Assembly: GCF_012911605.1 (NCBI RefSeq)
Contig: NZ_JAAMPT010000203.1
Span: 62,001-126,000 of the forward strand
Length of the DNA: 64,000 nt
Reading direction: 5' to 3'
Source: Flavobacterium solisilvae
GTDB taxonomy: Bacteria; Bacteroidota; Bacteroidia; Flavobacteriales; Flavobacteriaceae
The translations under genes were made by a program, and so were the position numbers. This document shows positions 26,812-35,670 of the stretch, one piece after another (within the stretch, counting starts at the first letter, position 1; every line of letters begins with the position of its first letter). Under the pieces are notes generated by a model. The model saw only the letters and a list, made by a program, of their open reading frames with translations, made no database searches and was not told the DNA's origin.

Positions 26812-28353
26812 TTACATTTTCATCAACCAGTTTCTAACCGAAACTTCTTCGTTAATGATATTTCTTAATTCTGAAATAGCAACTCTATCTTGTTTCATAG
26901 AATCTCTATGACGAATGGTTACTGTTTTATCTTCAAGTGTTTGGTGATCAACCGTGATGCAGAAAGGTGTTCCAAGCGCATCTTGACGACGGTAACGTCT
27001 TCCAACAGCGTCTTTTTCGTCATAAGCAACATTGAAATCCCATTTTAAATCATCGATAATGCTTTGAGCCACTTCTGGTAAACCATCTTTTTTAACCAAT
27101 GGTAAAACGGCCGCTTTGGTTGGTGCTAAAACCGATGGCAAAGCTAAAACTGTTCTTGTTGAACCATCTTCTAAGGTATCTTCTTTTAGTGATGTTGCAA
27201 AAACCGCCAAGAACATTCTATCCAATCCAACCGAAGTTTCCACTACATAAGGAACGTAATTAGAATTGGTTTCGTTGTCAAAATATTGTAGTTTTTTACC
27301 TGAATATTGTTCGTGAGCTTTTAAATCGAAATCGGTTCTGGAGTGGATTCCTTCTAATTCTTTGAAACCAAATGGAAAATTGAACTCAATATCAGCTGCT
27401 GCGTTAGCATAATGGGCTAATTTTTCGTGGTCGTGGAAACGATAGTTTTGCTTGCCTAAACCTAATGACAAATGCCAGTTTAAACGTGTTGTTTTCCAGT
27501 ATTCGTACCATTTCATTTCTTCGCCTGGTTTTACAAAAAATTGCATTTCCATTTGTTCAAATTCGCGCATACGGAAAATGAATTGTCTTGCTACTATTTC
27601 GTTACGGAATGCTTTTCCAGTTTGTGCAATTCCAAACGGAATTTTCATTCTACCTGTTTTTTGCACGTTTAAGAAATTTACGAAAATTCCCTGTGCGGTT
27701 TCTGGACGAAGGTATAAATCCATAGCATTTTCGGCAGAAGCTCCGAGTTTTGTACCAAACATTAGGTTGAATTGCTTCACGTCTGTCCAATTTCTTGAAC
27801 CGCTTTCTGGACAAGCAATTTCTAGTTCTTCGATTAGTGCTTTTACGTCATCCAAATCGCCGTTGCCTAATGATTTACCCATTCGTTCAAGAATTTCTCT
27901 TTCTTTTGAAAGGTATTCCATCACTCGTGGATTGGTGGTTTTGTATTGTTCTTCGTCAAACGATTCTCCAAAACGTTCGCGGGCTTTTTCGATTTCTTTT
28001 TTGGCTTTCAGGTTTAATTTTTCGGCATAATCCTCAATTAAAACGTCGGCTCTGTATCTTTTTTTGCTGTCTTTGTTGTCTATTAACGGATCGTTGAACG
28101 CATCTACGTGACCAGAAGCTTTCCAAGTGGTTGGATGCATCAAGATTGCAGCATCTAGCCCAACTATGTTTTCGTGCATTTGCACCATGGCGCGCCACCA
28201 GTATTCGCGGATGTTTTTCTTTAGTTCAACACCGTTTTGTGCGTAGTCGTAAACTGCGCTTAAACCATCATAGATTTCGCTAGACGGAAATATAAATCCG
28301 TATTCTTTTGCATGCGAAACTACATTCTTAAATAAATCTTCTTGTTTTGCCAT
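26812..28353 (-). CDS. glyS: glycine--tRNA ligase, single-chain dimeric type
   Basis: Charges tRNA-Gly with glycine. At 513 residues it is the alpha2-type class II enzyme, not the alpha2beta2 form of proteobacteria. Class II motifs are seen: LYLRPETAQGIFVNF (motif 1/2 region, ~residue 218), RKAFRNEIV-like GKAFRNEIVARQFIFRMREFEQMEMQF (motif 2), and VETSVGLDRMFLAVF (motif 3, GxxR). The C-terminal anticodon domain includes GRRYRRQDALGTPFCITVD. TATTTTTG on the minus strand (28361-28368), just before the ATG, is a possible -7 box. It is monocistronic, with its own terminator. Confidence 0.97.
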   Translation of the reverse strand: MAKQEDLFKNVVSHAKEYGFIFPSSEIYDGLSAVYDYAQNGVELKKNIREYWWRAMVQMHENIVGLDAAILMHPTTWKASGHVDAFNDPLIDNKDSKKRYRADVLIEDYAEKLNLKAKKEIEKARERFGESFDEEQYKTTNPRVMEYLSKEREILERMGKSLGNGDLDDVKALIEELEIACPESGSRNWTDVKQFNLMFGTKLGASAENAMDLYLRPETAQGIFVNFLNVQKTGRMKIPFGIAQTGKAFRNEIVARQFIFRMREFEQMEMQFFVKPGEEMKWYEYWKTTRLNWHLSLGLGKQNYRFHDHEKLAHYANAAADIEFNFPFGFKELEGIHSRTDFDLKAHEQYSGKKLQYFDNETNSNYVPYVVETSVGLDRMFLAVFATSLKEDTLEDGSTRTVLALPSVLAPTKAAVLPLVKKDGLPEVAQSIIDDLKWDFNVAYDEKDAVGRRYRRQDALGTPFCITVDHQTLEDKTVTIRHRDSMKQDRVAISELRNIINEEVSVRNWLMKM

Positions 28354-28450
28354 AATGATGCAAAAATATAAAAAGTAGGGTTAAAAAACTGATGTAAAAC
28401 AGATTTGATTAAAATTTTTTTCTATTTTTATGTAAGAAAATATCTTTTTT

Positions 28451-29134
28451 ATGCTTCAACACTTAGTAAATCTATTTTTTCCGAAAAGTTGTGCGGGTTG
28501 TTCTTCATTTTTGTTAACGAATGAATTGGTGATTTGTACGCAATGTAGATTTGATATTCCGTTGACGAATCATCATAATATTGAGGAAAATGAAGTGATG
28601 AAAAAGTTTTATGGTCGTGTTCCACTGGAGTTTGCTGCTTCATTATTTTATTTTCATAAGAAAGGAATTGTTCAGGAAATGATTCACAAGTTGAAATATA
28701 AAGGTCAGGAAGAAATTGGCGAAGCGATTGGTTATTGGTATGCCGAGGAATTGAAAAATGTTGAAATTATTTCCTCAGCCGATTTTATTATTCCAGTTCC
28801 GTTGCACAAAAAACGAAGGAAAGAACGCGGTTATAATCAAGTGGATAGTTTTGGAAAAGCATTGTCGGACAAACTTGGAATTCCGTTTGATGAAACGATT
28901 CTTAGGCGAAATGTTTATGCTAAAACGCAAACGAAGAAGAATTTATTGGACAGAACTGAAGTAAAAGAAGCGACTTTTGAAGCTGTTTTTAGCGAAAACC
29001 ATCACGGGAAACATTTTGTTTTGATTGATGATGTGATTACGACAGGTTCAACTTTGGAGATTTGTAGTAAAGCGCTGTTGAAAATTCCCGATGCGAAGAT
29101 TAGTATTGTTTGTATGGCGATGTCGCATCAGTGA
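28451..29134 (+). CDS. ComF family phosphoribosyltransferase-like protein
   Basis: A 227-residue protein with an N-terminal zinc-ribbon-like cysteine cluster (KSCAGCSSF ... VICTQCRFDIP) and a PRTase domain. That domain includes IIPVPLHKKRRKERGYNQ and the PRPP-binding loop HFVLIDDVITTGSTLE (~residue 190). The family (ComF/GntX) is needed for DNA uptake in naturally competent bacteria and links to the PriA/primosome machinery. It is divergent from glyS; no competence partner gene is nearby. Confidence 0.92.
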   Translation: MLQHLVNLFFPKSCAGCSSFLLTNELVICTQCRFDIPLTNHHNIEENEVMKKFYGRVPLEFAASLFYFHKKGIVQEMIHKLKYKGQEEIGEAIGYWYAEELKNVEIISSADFIIPVPLHKKRRKERGYNQVDSFGKALSDKLGIPFDETILRRNVYAKTQTKKNLLDRTEVKEATFEAVFSENHHGKHFVLIDDVITTGSTLEICSKALLKIPDAKISIVCMAMSHQ

Positions 29135-29214
29135 TTTTTTTCAAACCATATAAGGAATTTAAGGTCATTTAAGTTTTTATATTAAAGTTTACAAAAATTC
29201 AAGTAGTTTACTTT

Positions 29215-29325
29215 TTAGCCCTGATTGAAGTGGAAATCCTGTCATTGCAAATCCAAAAGTTTGATGAGATTGCTTCGTTCCTCGCAATGACAGATTGAAA
29301 CGGAAAGCAGGAAAATGGACTACTG
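29215..29325. repeat. Flavobacterium-type dispersed intergenic repeat
   Basis: The frame TTAGCCCTGATTGAAGTGG ... CGGAAAGCAGGA is the conserved border of a repeat that I recall as scattered through Flavobacterium genomes. Inside is a perfect 10-bp inverted repeat CTGTCATTGC (29239-29248) / GCAATGACAG (29284-29293), and the arm-flanking GATTGCTTCGTTCCTCGCAATGACA is another stretch common in these genomes. The rest of 29135-29453 holds no gene that I can see. Confidence 0.6.
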
Positions 29326-29453
29326 AAAATTCCAGAAAGTTTCGCTCCAAATGAATTTTACTATTTTTTGGGCGATTGTAGTGTTAAGTTTACTTAAAAA
29401 CATTTCGTTTGCTTTAAATATAATTGTTATTTTGTGGTTTGAAATTAAAACGA

Positions 29454-31058
29454 ATGATGCCAAAATATATTTTTCGATTACTTTTTTTGTTTTCGTTATT
29501 GATTACTGCTAGTTGTGCGAAACGCGGTAACATTACTGGTGGCGATAAAGACACGATTGCTCCGGTTTTGACGGCAAGTTTTCCTAAAAATCTTTCTACG
29601 AATTTTACGGCTAAAGAGATTGTGCTGAATTTTGACGAATATGTGAAGATGAAAAACGTGAACAAGCAGTTGATTGTTTCGCCACCGTTGAAATATCCGC
29701 CGGAAATTCTACCGATGAATGCTTCTAAAAAAATTACGATTAAAATTAAAGATACGTTGCAACCGAATACTACGTATAGCTTGAATTTTGGGCAAAGTAT
29801 TGAAGATAACAACGAAGGAAATCCGTATTCGCAGTTTAAATATGTTTTTTCGACTGGAAGTTATATCGATTCGCTGAAATTGAATGTGAAAGTGAAAGAT
29901 GCTTTGGAGAAAAAAACGGATAATTTTGTTTCGGTTATGTTGTATGAAATCAACGAAAAATATACCGATTCGACGATTTATAAAGAAACGCCAAATTATA
30001 TCACGAATACTTTGGATAGTTTGAAAATAGTGACTTTGGATAATATTAAAGCAGGAAAATATCTTTTGATTGCGCTGAAAGACAACGGAAATAATAAGTA
30101 CAATCCAAAATCGGACAAGATTGGGTTTCAAAAAGACTACATTACGATTCCGAATGATACTATTTTTGAGGTTGAATTGTTTAAGGAAATTTTGGATTTT
30201 AAAGCGATAAAACCAACGCAAGCTTCGGGAAATAGAATTCTGGTTGGCTATGAAGGAAAACCAAAAGGCGCAAAAGTTTCAGTTAAAAACGGCGAAACCG
30301 AAATTCCGTCGATTGTAACGCAGTTTCCAAAGAAAGATTCGCTACAAGTTTGGTACAAACCGATGAAAGTTGATTCGCTATTGGTTTCGGTAGAAAAAGA
30401 TAATTTCAAAAAAGAATTTTGGACTAAAATTAAAGATCAAAAGAAAGATTCGTTGAAGATTTCGTCAGCATTTACTGGAAATATTTCTTTGCGCGAACGC
30501 TATGCACTGAATAGTTCTATTCCGTTAGTGAAATTTGACAAAAGCAAAATTTCTATCATCAACAAAGATTCGGTTGCGGTAGATTTTACCACAGCTTATG
30601 ACGAATTTGAACAGAAAATGTTTCTAGATTTCAAATTGGAACCACAAGAAAAATATGTTATCAAAGCTTTTCCCGGCGCAATGACCGATTTTTATGATAA
30701 TGTTAATGATACGTTGAGTTATAAAGTGACTACGAGAAATGTTACTGATTATGCGAACATGAAAATCACGTTAAAAAATGCTAATCGTTTTCCGATTATT
30801 ATTCAATTAACCGATAAAGACGGAAAAGTAAAAGCTTCAGCAGTAACCGAAAACAGTCCAATTGTTGAGTTTTTTGCCTTGGAACCAAATACTTATACAA
30901 TTCGAGCTATTTATGATGATAACAAAAATGGCGTTTGGGATACAGGAAATTTTCTCCAAAAATTACAACCCGAAGAAGTGATTTATCTTCCCGAAGAAAT
31001 TAAGTTAAACCCAAATTGGGATTGGGAACAGAATTTTGATTTGAGTATTAAACGATAG
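29454..31058 (+). CDS. Ig-like domain lipoprotein
   Basis: A ~535-residue lipoprotein starting at one of the tandem ATGs at 29454/29457. The signal ends in LLITASC and the mature end is AKRGNITGGDKDTIAP, typical of a Bacteroidota family with an N-terminal bacterial Ig-like (Big_5/SbsA) domain (PVLTASFPKNLSTNF ... PNTTYSLNFGQSIEDNNEGN, residues ~40-130). The remainder is beta-rich, and the C-terminus (RAIYDDNKNGVWDTGNFLQKLQPEEVIYLP) repeats a carboxypeptidase-regulatory-like strand pattern. It is probably outer-membrane associated. Its stop is adjacent to the convergent amidase stop. Confidence 0.85.
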   Translation: MMPKYIFRLLFLFSLLITASCAKRGNITGGDKDTIAPVLTASFPKNLSTNFTAKEIVLNFDEYVKMKNVNKQLIVSPPLKYPPEILPMNASKKITIKIKDTLQPNTTYSLNFGQSIEDNNEGNPYSQFKYVFSTGSYIDSLKLNVKVKDALEKKTDNFVSVMLYEINEKYTDSTIYKETPNYITNTLDSLKIVTLDNIKAGKYLLIALKDNGNNKYNPKSDKIGFQKDYITIPNDTIFEVELFKEILDFKAIKPTQASGNRILVGYEGKPKGAKVSVKNGETEIPSIVTQFPKKDSLQVWYKPMKVDSLLVSVEKDNFKKEFWTKIKDQKKDSLKISSAFTGNISLRERYALNSSIPLVKFDKSKISIINKDSVAVDFTTAYDEFEQKMFLDFKLEPQEKYVIKAFPGAMTDFYDNVNDTLSYKVTTRNVTDYANMKITLKNANRFPIIIQLTDKDGKVKASAVTENSPIVEFFALEPNTYTIRAIYDDNKNGVWDTGNFLQKLQPEEVIYLPEEIKLNPNWDWEQNFDLSIKR

Positions 31059-31835
31059 TTAAGTGTTACGGGTTTCGAGTTGAAAGTTATCCTTATCATC
31101 AAGAAAAGCTAACTTTTTTCGAGTTTCTAGTAATTTTTCTTTGTCTAAATCGATGATGAATACCGAATCGGTTTCTTGTGGTTCGAGTATATAATTTCCA
31201 AAAAAATCAACGGCTTGCGAATGACCAATGTATTCGTGTTTATTATTGTCGGTTCCAATTCGGTTTACGCCAATGGCATAACTCATGTTTTCTACAGCGC
31301 GAGCTTTGAGTAAAATATCCCAAGCATTGGTTCGGATTTTTGGCCAATTGGCAACATAAAGCAACACATCATAATCTTCTACATTTCGAGAAAAAACTGG
31401 GAAACGCAAATCATAACAAATCAACGGACAAATCCTGAAACCTTTGTATTCTACAATTAATTTTTGTTTTCCTGCGGAATATACTTTGTCTTCGCCAGCT
31501 AAAGTGAACAGATGCCGTTTGTCATAGTGCTGAATATCGCCATTTGGAAAAACAAAAACCAATCGGTTGTAGAACTTCCCTTTTTCTTCAATGACTAGAC
31601 TTCCTGTAATGGCGCAGTTTTTAGCTTTCGCCAAATGTTGCAACCAAGCAACTGTTTCGCCATTCATGGTTTCTGCAACGGCTTTTGGGTTCATCGTAAA
31701 ACCAGTCGAAAACATTTCGGGCAAGACAATCAAATCAACATCTTCCATAAATCCGGTGATTTTTTGTGCCAAATGGCTTCGGTTTTCGGTTGGGTTTTCC
31801 CAGATTAAGGAAGTTTGGATTAGTGCTGTTTTCAT
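31059..31835 (-). CDS. carbon-nitrogen hydrolase, probable omega-amidase
   Basis: A 258-residue nitrilase-superfamily enzyme starting at the ATG at 31835 (MKTALIQTSLIWENP); a longer frame adds 12 unlikely residues. The Glu-Lys-Cys triad is visible: Glu40 in IVLPEMFSTGF, Lys in HYDKRHLF and Cys in ICPLICYDLRFPVFSRN. ENMSYAIGVNRIG supports the YafV/Nit2-like omega-amidase group, which hydrolyses alpha-ketoglutaramate and similar transaminase products. It is last in a minus-strand run after an endonuclease-like protein and a GH92 enzyme, 52 bp from the latter. Confidence 0.88.
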   Translation of the reverse strand: MKTALIQTSLIWENPTENRSHLAQKITGFMEDVDLIVLPEMFSTGFTMNPKAVAETMNGETVAWLQHLAKAKNCAITGSLVIEEKGKFYNRLVFVFPNGDIQHYDKRHLFTLAGEDKVYSAGKQKLIVEYKGFRICPLICYDLRFPVFSRNVEDYDVLLYVANWPKIRTNAWDILLKARAVENMSYAIGVNRIGTDNNKHEYIGHSQAVDFFGNYILEPQETDSVFIIDLDKEKLLETRKKLAFLDDKDNFQLETRNT

Positions 31836-31845
31836 GGTTTTTGTA

Positions 31846-31885
31846 TCACAGAGTTTCACAAAGTATTTCACGAAGTTTCACAAAG
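31846..31885. repeat. short TTTCACAAAG tandem repeat
   Basis: Three to four imperfect 10-12-bp units (CACAGAG, TTTCACAAAG, TATTTCACGAAG, TTTCACAAAG) fill the gap between the GH92 and amidase genes. Similar short repeats are common between genes in Bacteroidota. Confidence 0.6.
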
Positions 31886-31887
31886 AT

Positions 31888-34692
31888 TTATTTAATAGTG
31901 ATTTCGTCAATAAAGATGAAAGCATCGCCATCAAAAGGAAAACCTAAATGCCATTCAGGAAGTTTTCCAAGATTGTAGGCTTTCACTTTTATGTATCTTG
32001 CGTTTATAGGTTTTGATGAAGTGAAATTGAAATCTTTAATGGTGTTTTCATCTTTTTTCGGATCAACATCATTGGCAACAGTTGTGATTAATGTAAAATT
32101 GACATTATCTGATGAACTATAATATTCAACTTTTGTTGGCATCATTATCCAAGAACGTTGGTCTTGTAGAAAAGTTGCGCTGAAATTGGATATGTTTTTC
32201 TCTGATTGCAAATCTACGATTGCTTCAAAATCCTGACTTTGATAACCTTGCCAATCGCCTTTTCTCCAGTTGGTTGTTCCATTAATTCCGTCTAATAAAC
32301 CGTCGTTTCCGCCAGCGTGATATTGTGGATTGTATTTTGATTTAATATCGATAGTGTAATTGTTTGGTTTTTTGAAGAAGATTGCGGAAACTGTGTTGCT
32401 CATTTCGAGCATTTCGCCATTAAATGATGCAAATTTTGCTTCAACTTTAGAGGTTTCATTTATTTTTATTTTTTCTCTTTTAAGTTGTTTAAATGGAATA
32501 CCATCATTTGAATTAGCTAAAATTCTATACCAAAATCCTCCTATATTCGGATGATTAATTTCTATTTCTAATGAATCTTTAAACGATTTACTTTCGGCTT
32601 GAATTACTGGAACTGGAATTATATTTTCCGCAGTATTATTGTTTTTAGATTTAGCTAATACTTCTTTCAAATAACCTCTAAATCCTTTTTTGGAAATGGT
32701 AAGCTGTTCTTTATTTTCAAAATTGATTGTTGCTTTGTCAAAATAAGGTGTCGTTTTTGTCCATTCAACACTTCCTGGCGTTACAGCATAAATTCCCATC
32801 GAACTCAACACATACCAAGCGCTCATTTGTCCGCAGTCTTCGTTGCCAATTAATCCGTCGGGAGAATTTTTATAGAAATTATTTAAAATGTAATGAACTT
32901 TTTCGGTAGTTTTTTCTGGTTTTCCAACGTAGTTGTACAAATATGCCATGTGGTGACTTGGTTCGTTTCCGTGGGCATATTGTCCAATTAATCCGGTAAC
33001 GTCCACTTGTTCACGACCGGTTGTTTTGCTTTCGGAGTTGAACATTTCGTCAAGCTTGGCTTCAAATTTTTCGTTTCCGCCATACGCTTCAATCATTCCG
33101 GGAATATCTTGTGGCACAAAAAAGGAATATTGCCACGAATTTCCTTCGGTAAAATTGTTATTTATTTCTCTTGGATCAAATGGTTTGTCCCAACCGCCGT
33201 TTTTCTTTGGTCGCATAAAACCAGTATTCCAATCGAAGATGTTTTTCCAGTTTTGAGAACGTTTCATGAAATAGTCATAACCTTCTTTTTTGTTTAAAAG
33301 CGAAGCCATTTGAGCAATACACCAATCATCATAAGCATATTCGAGAGTTTTTGAAACACTTTCATGTTCGTCATCCATCGAGATAAAACCTTGCTTTTTG
33401 TAAGCTTCCAATCCTAAATGATCCAACATTGCCGAATGTTTTGCGGCTTCAAATGCTTTTTCATAGTCAAAACCAGTAATTCCTTTTGCCATTGCATCTG
33501 CCATAACCGAAACCGAATGATAACCAATCATGCAATCGGTTTCATTGGAAGCCAATTCCCAAACAGGCAATCTTCCGCCTTGTTCGTATTGTTTCAGAAA
33601 CGTATTGATGAAATCGGCAGTTCGTTTTTTGTCAATCAAAGTATACAACGGATGTGCTGCTCGAAATGTATCCCAAAGCGAGAAAACGGAATAGTAATCA
33701 AATCCTTCGGCAACGTGAATTTTATTATCACGACCGCGATATTTTCCGTCGATATCTTGCGCAATATTGGGTTGAACCATCGTATGGTATAAAGCCGTGT
33801 AGAAAATAGCCAACTTGTCTTTGTTGGTTTCTGTAATTTGAATTTTTGATAATTCTTTGTCCCAAAGTTGTTCGGCTGCTGCCTTAACTTTTTCAAAATC
33901 CCAATGTTTGATTTCAGAACTATTTAGTTTTGCTCCTTCATAACTGGTTGGCGAAAGCGAGACTTTTACGAGTATTTTCTCTCCTTTTTTGACTTGTCTT
34001 GAAAAACTAATAGCTAATTCTGTTCCAGTAAATCGTCTTCCTTTTTCACCATTCGATTTTACTTTTGAAATTTCTAATGGTTTGTCAAATTCAATTAATG
34101 CAAAAACATATTGGTCTTTTGCCCAAGCTTCACTTCGTCTTTTTACCCAAATTTTTTTTTGATCAATTATTCTAACTTCGCCTTCTAATAATTTATCGCG
34201 ATGATTTAGGTCTAAAATAATATTAGCTTGACCATTTTGATTAAAAGTATATTCATGAAATCCAACGCGAGTTGAAGTGGTTAAACGAACGTCAATATTG
34301 TGTTTGTCTAATTTTACGCTATAAAATCCGGCGGAAGCTTTTTCATTTTGATGCGAAAATGTGGAAGAATACATTTTGTTGTCAAATGATGGTTCGCCCA
34401 TTGTTGGCATCAGCATAATATCGCCATAATCGCTGCAACCTGTTCCGTTTAAATGCGTATGTGAAAATCCGTAAATCGTTTTATCAGAATAATGATAACC
34501 CGAACATCCATCCCAACTTCCATCAATTCGAGTGTCTGGAGAAAGTTGTACCATTCCAAACGGAACAGTTGCGCCAGGATATGTATGTCCGTGACCATCG
34601 GTTCCAATAAACGGATTGACATTTTTGTGAAGATTTTGCCCAAAAATTGAAAATGTAATCAGGGCAAAAAAAGTGGTGAATTGTAGTTTCAT
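31888..34692 (-). CDS. GH92 family glycosyl hydrolase (alpha-mannosidase)
   Basis: A 934-residue exported enzyme (signal MKLQFTTFFALITFSIFGQ). NVNPFIGTDGHGHTYPGATVPFGMVQLSPDT and DGCSGYHYSDKTIYGFSHTHLNGTG are the GH92 opening; EVRIID, LWDTFRAAHPLYTL, EGNSWQYSFFVPQDIPGM and NEDCGQMSAWYVLSSMGIYAVTPG are further conserved blocks. The family are calcium-dependent exo-alpha-mannosidases. The last ~140 residues resemble an F5/8 type C carbohydrate-binding domain (KGDWQGYQSQDFEAIVDL). It probably trims mannose-rich glycans in the periplasm. It is co-directional with an endonuclease/phosphatase-family gene 34 bp upstream. Confidence 0.94.
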   Translation of the reverse strand: MKLQFTTFFALITFSIFGQNLHKNVNPFIGTDGHGHTYPGATVPFGMVQLSPDTRIDGSWDGCSGYHYSDKTIYGFSHTHLNGTGCSDYGDIMLMPTMGEPSFDNKMYSSTFSHQNEKASAGFYSVKLDKHNIDVRLTTSTRVGFHEYTFNQNGQANIILDLNHRDKLLEGEVRIIDQKKIWVKRRSEAWAKDQYVFALIEFDKPLEISKVKSNGEKGRRFTGTELAISFSRQVKKGEKILVKVSLSPTSYEGAKLNSSEIKHWDFEKVKAAAEQLWDKELSKIQITETNKDKLAIFYTALYHTMVQPNIAQDIDGKYRGRDNKIHVAEGFDYYSVFSLWDTFRAAHPLYTLIDKKRTADFINTFLKQYEQGGRLPVWELASNETDCMIGYHSVSVMADAMAKGITGFDYEKAFEAAKHSAMLDHLGLEAYKKQGFISMDDEHESVSKTLEYAYDDWCIAQMASLLNKKEGYDYFMKRSQNWKNIFDWNTGFMRPKKNGGWDKPFDPREINNNFTEGNSWQYSFFVPQDIPGMIEAYGGNEKFEAKLDEMFNSESKTTGREQVDVTGLIGQYAHGNEPSHHMAYLYNYVGKPEKTTEKVHYILNNFYKNSPDGLIGNEDCGQMSAWYVLSSMGIYAVTPGSVEWTKTTPYFDKATINFENKEQLTISKKGFRGYLKEVLAKSKNNNTAENIIPVPVIQAESKSFKDSLEIEINHPNIGGFWYRILANSNDGIPFKQLKREKIKINETSKVEAKFASFNGEMLEMSNTVSAIFFKKPNNYTIDIKSKYNPQYHAGGNDGLLDGINGTTNWRKGDWQGYQSQDFEAIVDLQSEKNISNFSATFLQDQRSWIMMPTKVEYYSSSDNVNFTLITTVANDVDPKKDENTIKDFNFTSSKPINARYIKVKAYNLGKLPEWHLGFPFDGDAFIFIDEITIK

Positions 34693-34726
34693 CGTGCTGT
34701 TTGTAAACCAAAGTTACTAAAAGCGT

Positions 34727-35554
34727 TTAATTAATTTGTAATTCAACCAAAACCGGAAAATGATCGGAAGGGAATTTTAAATCTTTCGAATCGGTAAGAA
34801 CGGCATGTTTTACTACTTTAAACGGATTGTTTTTTGATAAAAAGATATAGTCGATACGTTTTGTTACTGGTTCAAAATACTGAAACGCATTGAAAGTTCC
34901 AGTTGGACCAAAAGGCTTTTGCTTGGTAATATCATAACTATCGTCCATTTGTTTTTTTAAATCGGTAATTCGTTGTTCATTAGGTTCAGTATTGAAATCA
35001 CCCGTTAGAAAAACAGGAAAATTTTTAGTGTTTACTTCTTTAATTTTTGAAAGGATTAATTGGATGGCATTTGTTCTGGCTAATTCGCCAATATGATCTA
35101 AATGAGCGTTAAAAACCCAAAATGATTTTTTGGTTTTGTTGTCTTTTAGTAATACATAAGTACAAACTCGATTGAGTGCAGCATCCCAACCTTTGGATAT
35201 TTTTTCAGGTGTTTCAGATAACCAAAACGTATTTTCTTGTACCATTTTAAATCGGTCTTTTTTGAAAAAAATGTTAGACGATTCGCCTTTTCCTATTCCG
35301 TCGCGACCAATTCCAACAAAACTATATTCAGGCAAAGCCGAAGCAATATCGGTTACTTGATGTGGTAATGCTTCTTGAATTCCAAAAACATCGGGTTCAT
35401 AAAAAGTTATTTGCGAAGCCCAAAAATCTTTTCGGTTTGACCATTTATTTTCGCCATCAGATTCGAGGTCTAAACGAATGTTGTAGGTCATTAATTTTAG
35501 GTTTTGTGCGGAAACAGTTGTTCCAAAAATTAAAAGAAAAATTATATTTCTCAT
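34727..35554 (-). CDS. secreted endonuclease/exonuclease/phosphatase family protein
   Basis: A 275-residue protein with a signal peptide (MRNIIFLLIFGTTVSAQ). The EEP fold motifs are complete: LMTYNIRLD, DVFGIQEALPHQV (metal-binding Glu), VFNAHLDHIGELAR, FLTGDFNTEP (Asp/Asn), RIDYIFLS and PSDHFPVLVEL (catalytic Asp-His). The family includes DNases, sphingomyelinases and inositol phosphatases, and the substrate here is not decided. It is first in the minus-strand run with GH92 and the amidase, where a glycan- or phosphodiester-scavenging role would fit. Confidence 0.9.
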   Translation of the reverse strand: MRNIIFLLIFGTTVSAQNLKLMTYNIRLDLESDGENKWSNRKDFWASQITFYEPDVFGIQEALPHQVTDIASALPEYSFVGIGRDGIGKGESSNIFFKKDRFKMVQENTFWLSETPEKISKGWDAALNRVCTYVLLKDNKTKKSFWVFNAHLDHIGELARTNAIQLILSKIKEVNTKNFPVFLTGDFNTEPNEQRITDLKKQMDDSYDITKQKPFGPTGTFNAFQYFEPVTKRIDYIFLSKNNPFKVVKHAVLTDSKDLKFPSDHFPVLVELQIN

Positions 35555-35637
35555 TAGAAATGATATTTGTTATTGTCAAAAATAAGAAATATGATAGTAA
35601 TTGTTTTTTTATTTCTCTCCTTTTGTACAGATATTTT

Positions 35638-35645
35638 TATATTTG
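35638..35645 (+). promoter_or_regulatory. probable -7 box of the outer-membrane barrel gene
   Basis: TATATTTG fits TAnnTTTG, 25 bp before the ATG at 35671. No -33 box at the normal distance. Confidence 0.4.
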
Positions 35646-35670
35646 AGAAATTTAATTAAAATCAATTCTT

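Noticed and set aside
27452-28097. Long plus-strand reading frames (192 and 100 codons) inside glyS
   Set aside because: They lie antisense to well-conserved GlyS motifs, have biased, low-complexity compositions and no promoter; shadows of glyS.
29709-30221. 170-codon minus-strand frame inside the Ig-like lipoprotein gene
   Set aside because: Very rich in Phe, Ile, Arg and Asn with no domain; complementary shadow of the real gene.
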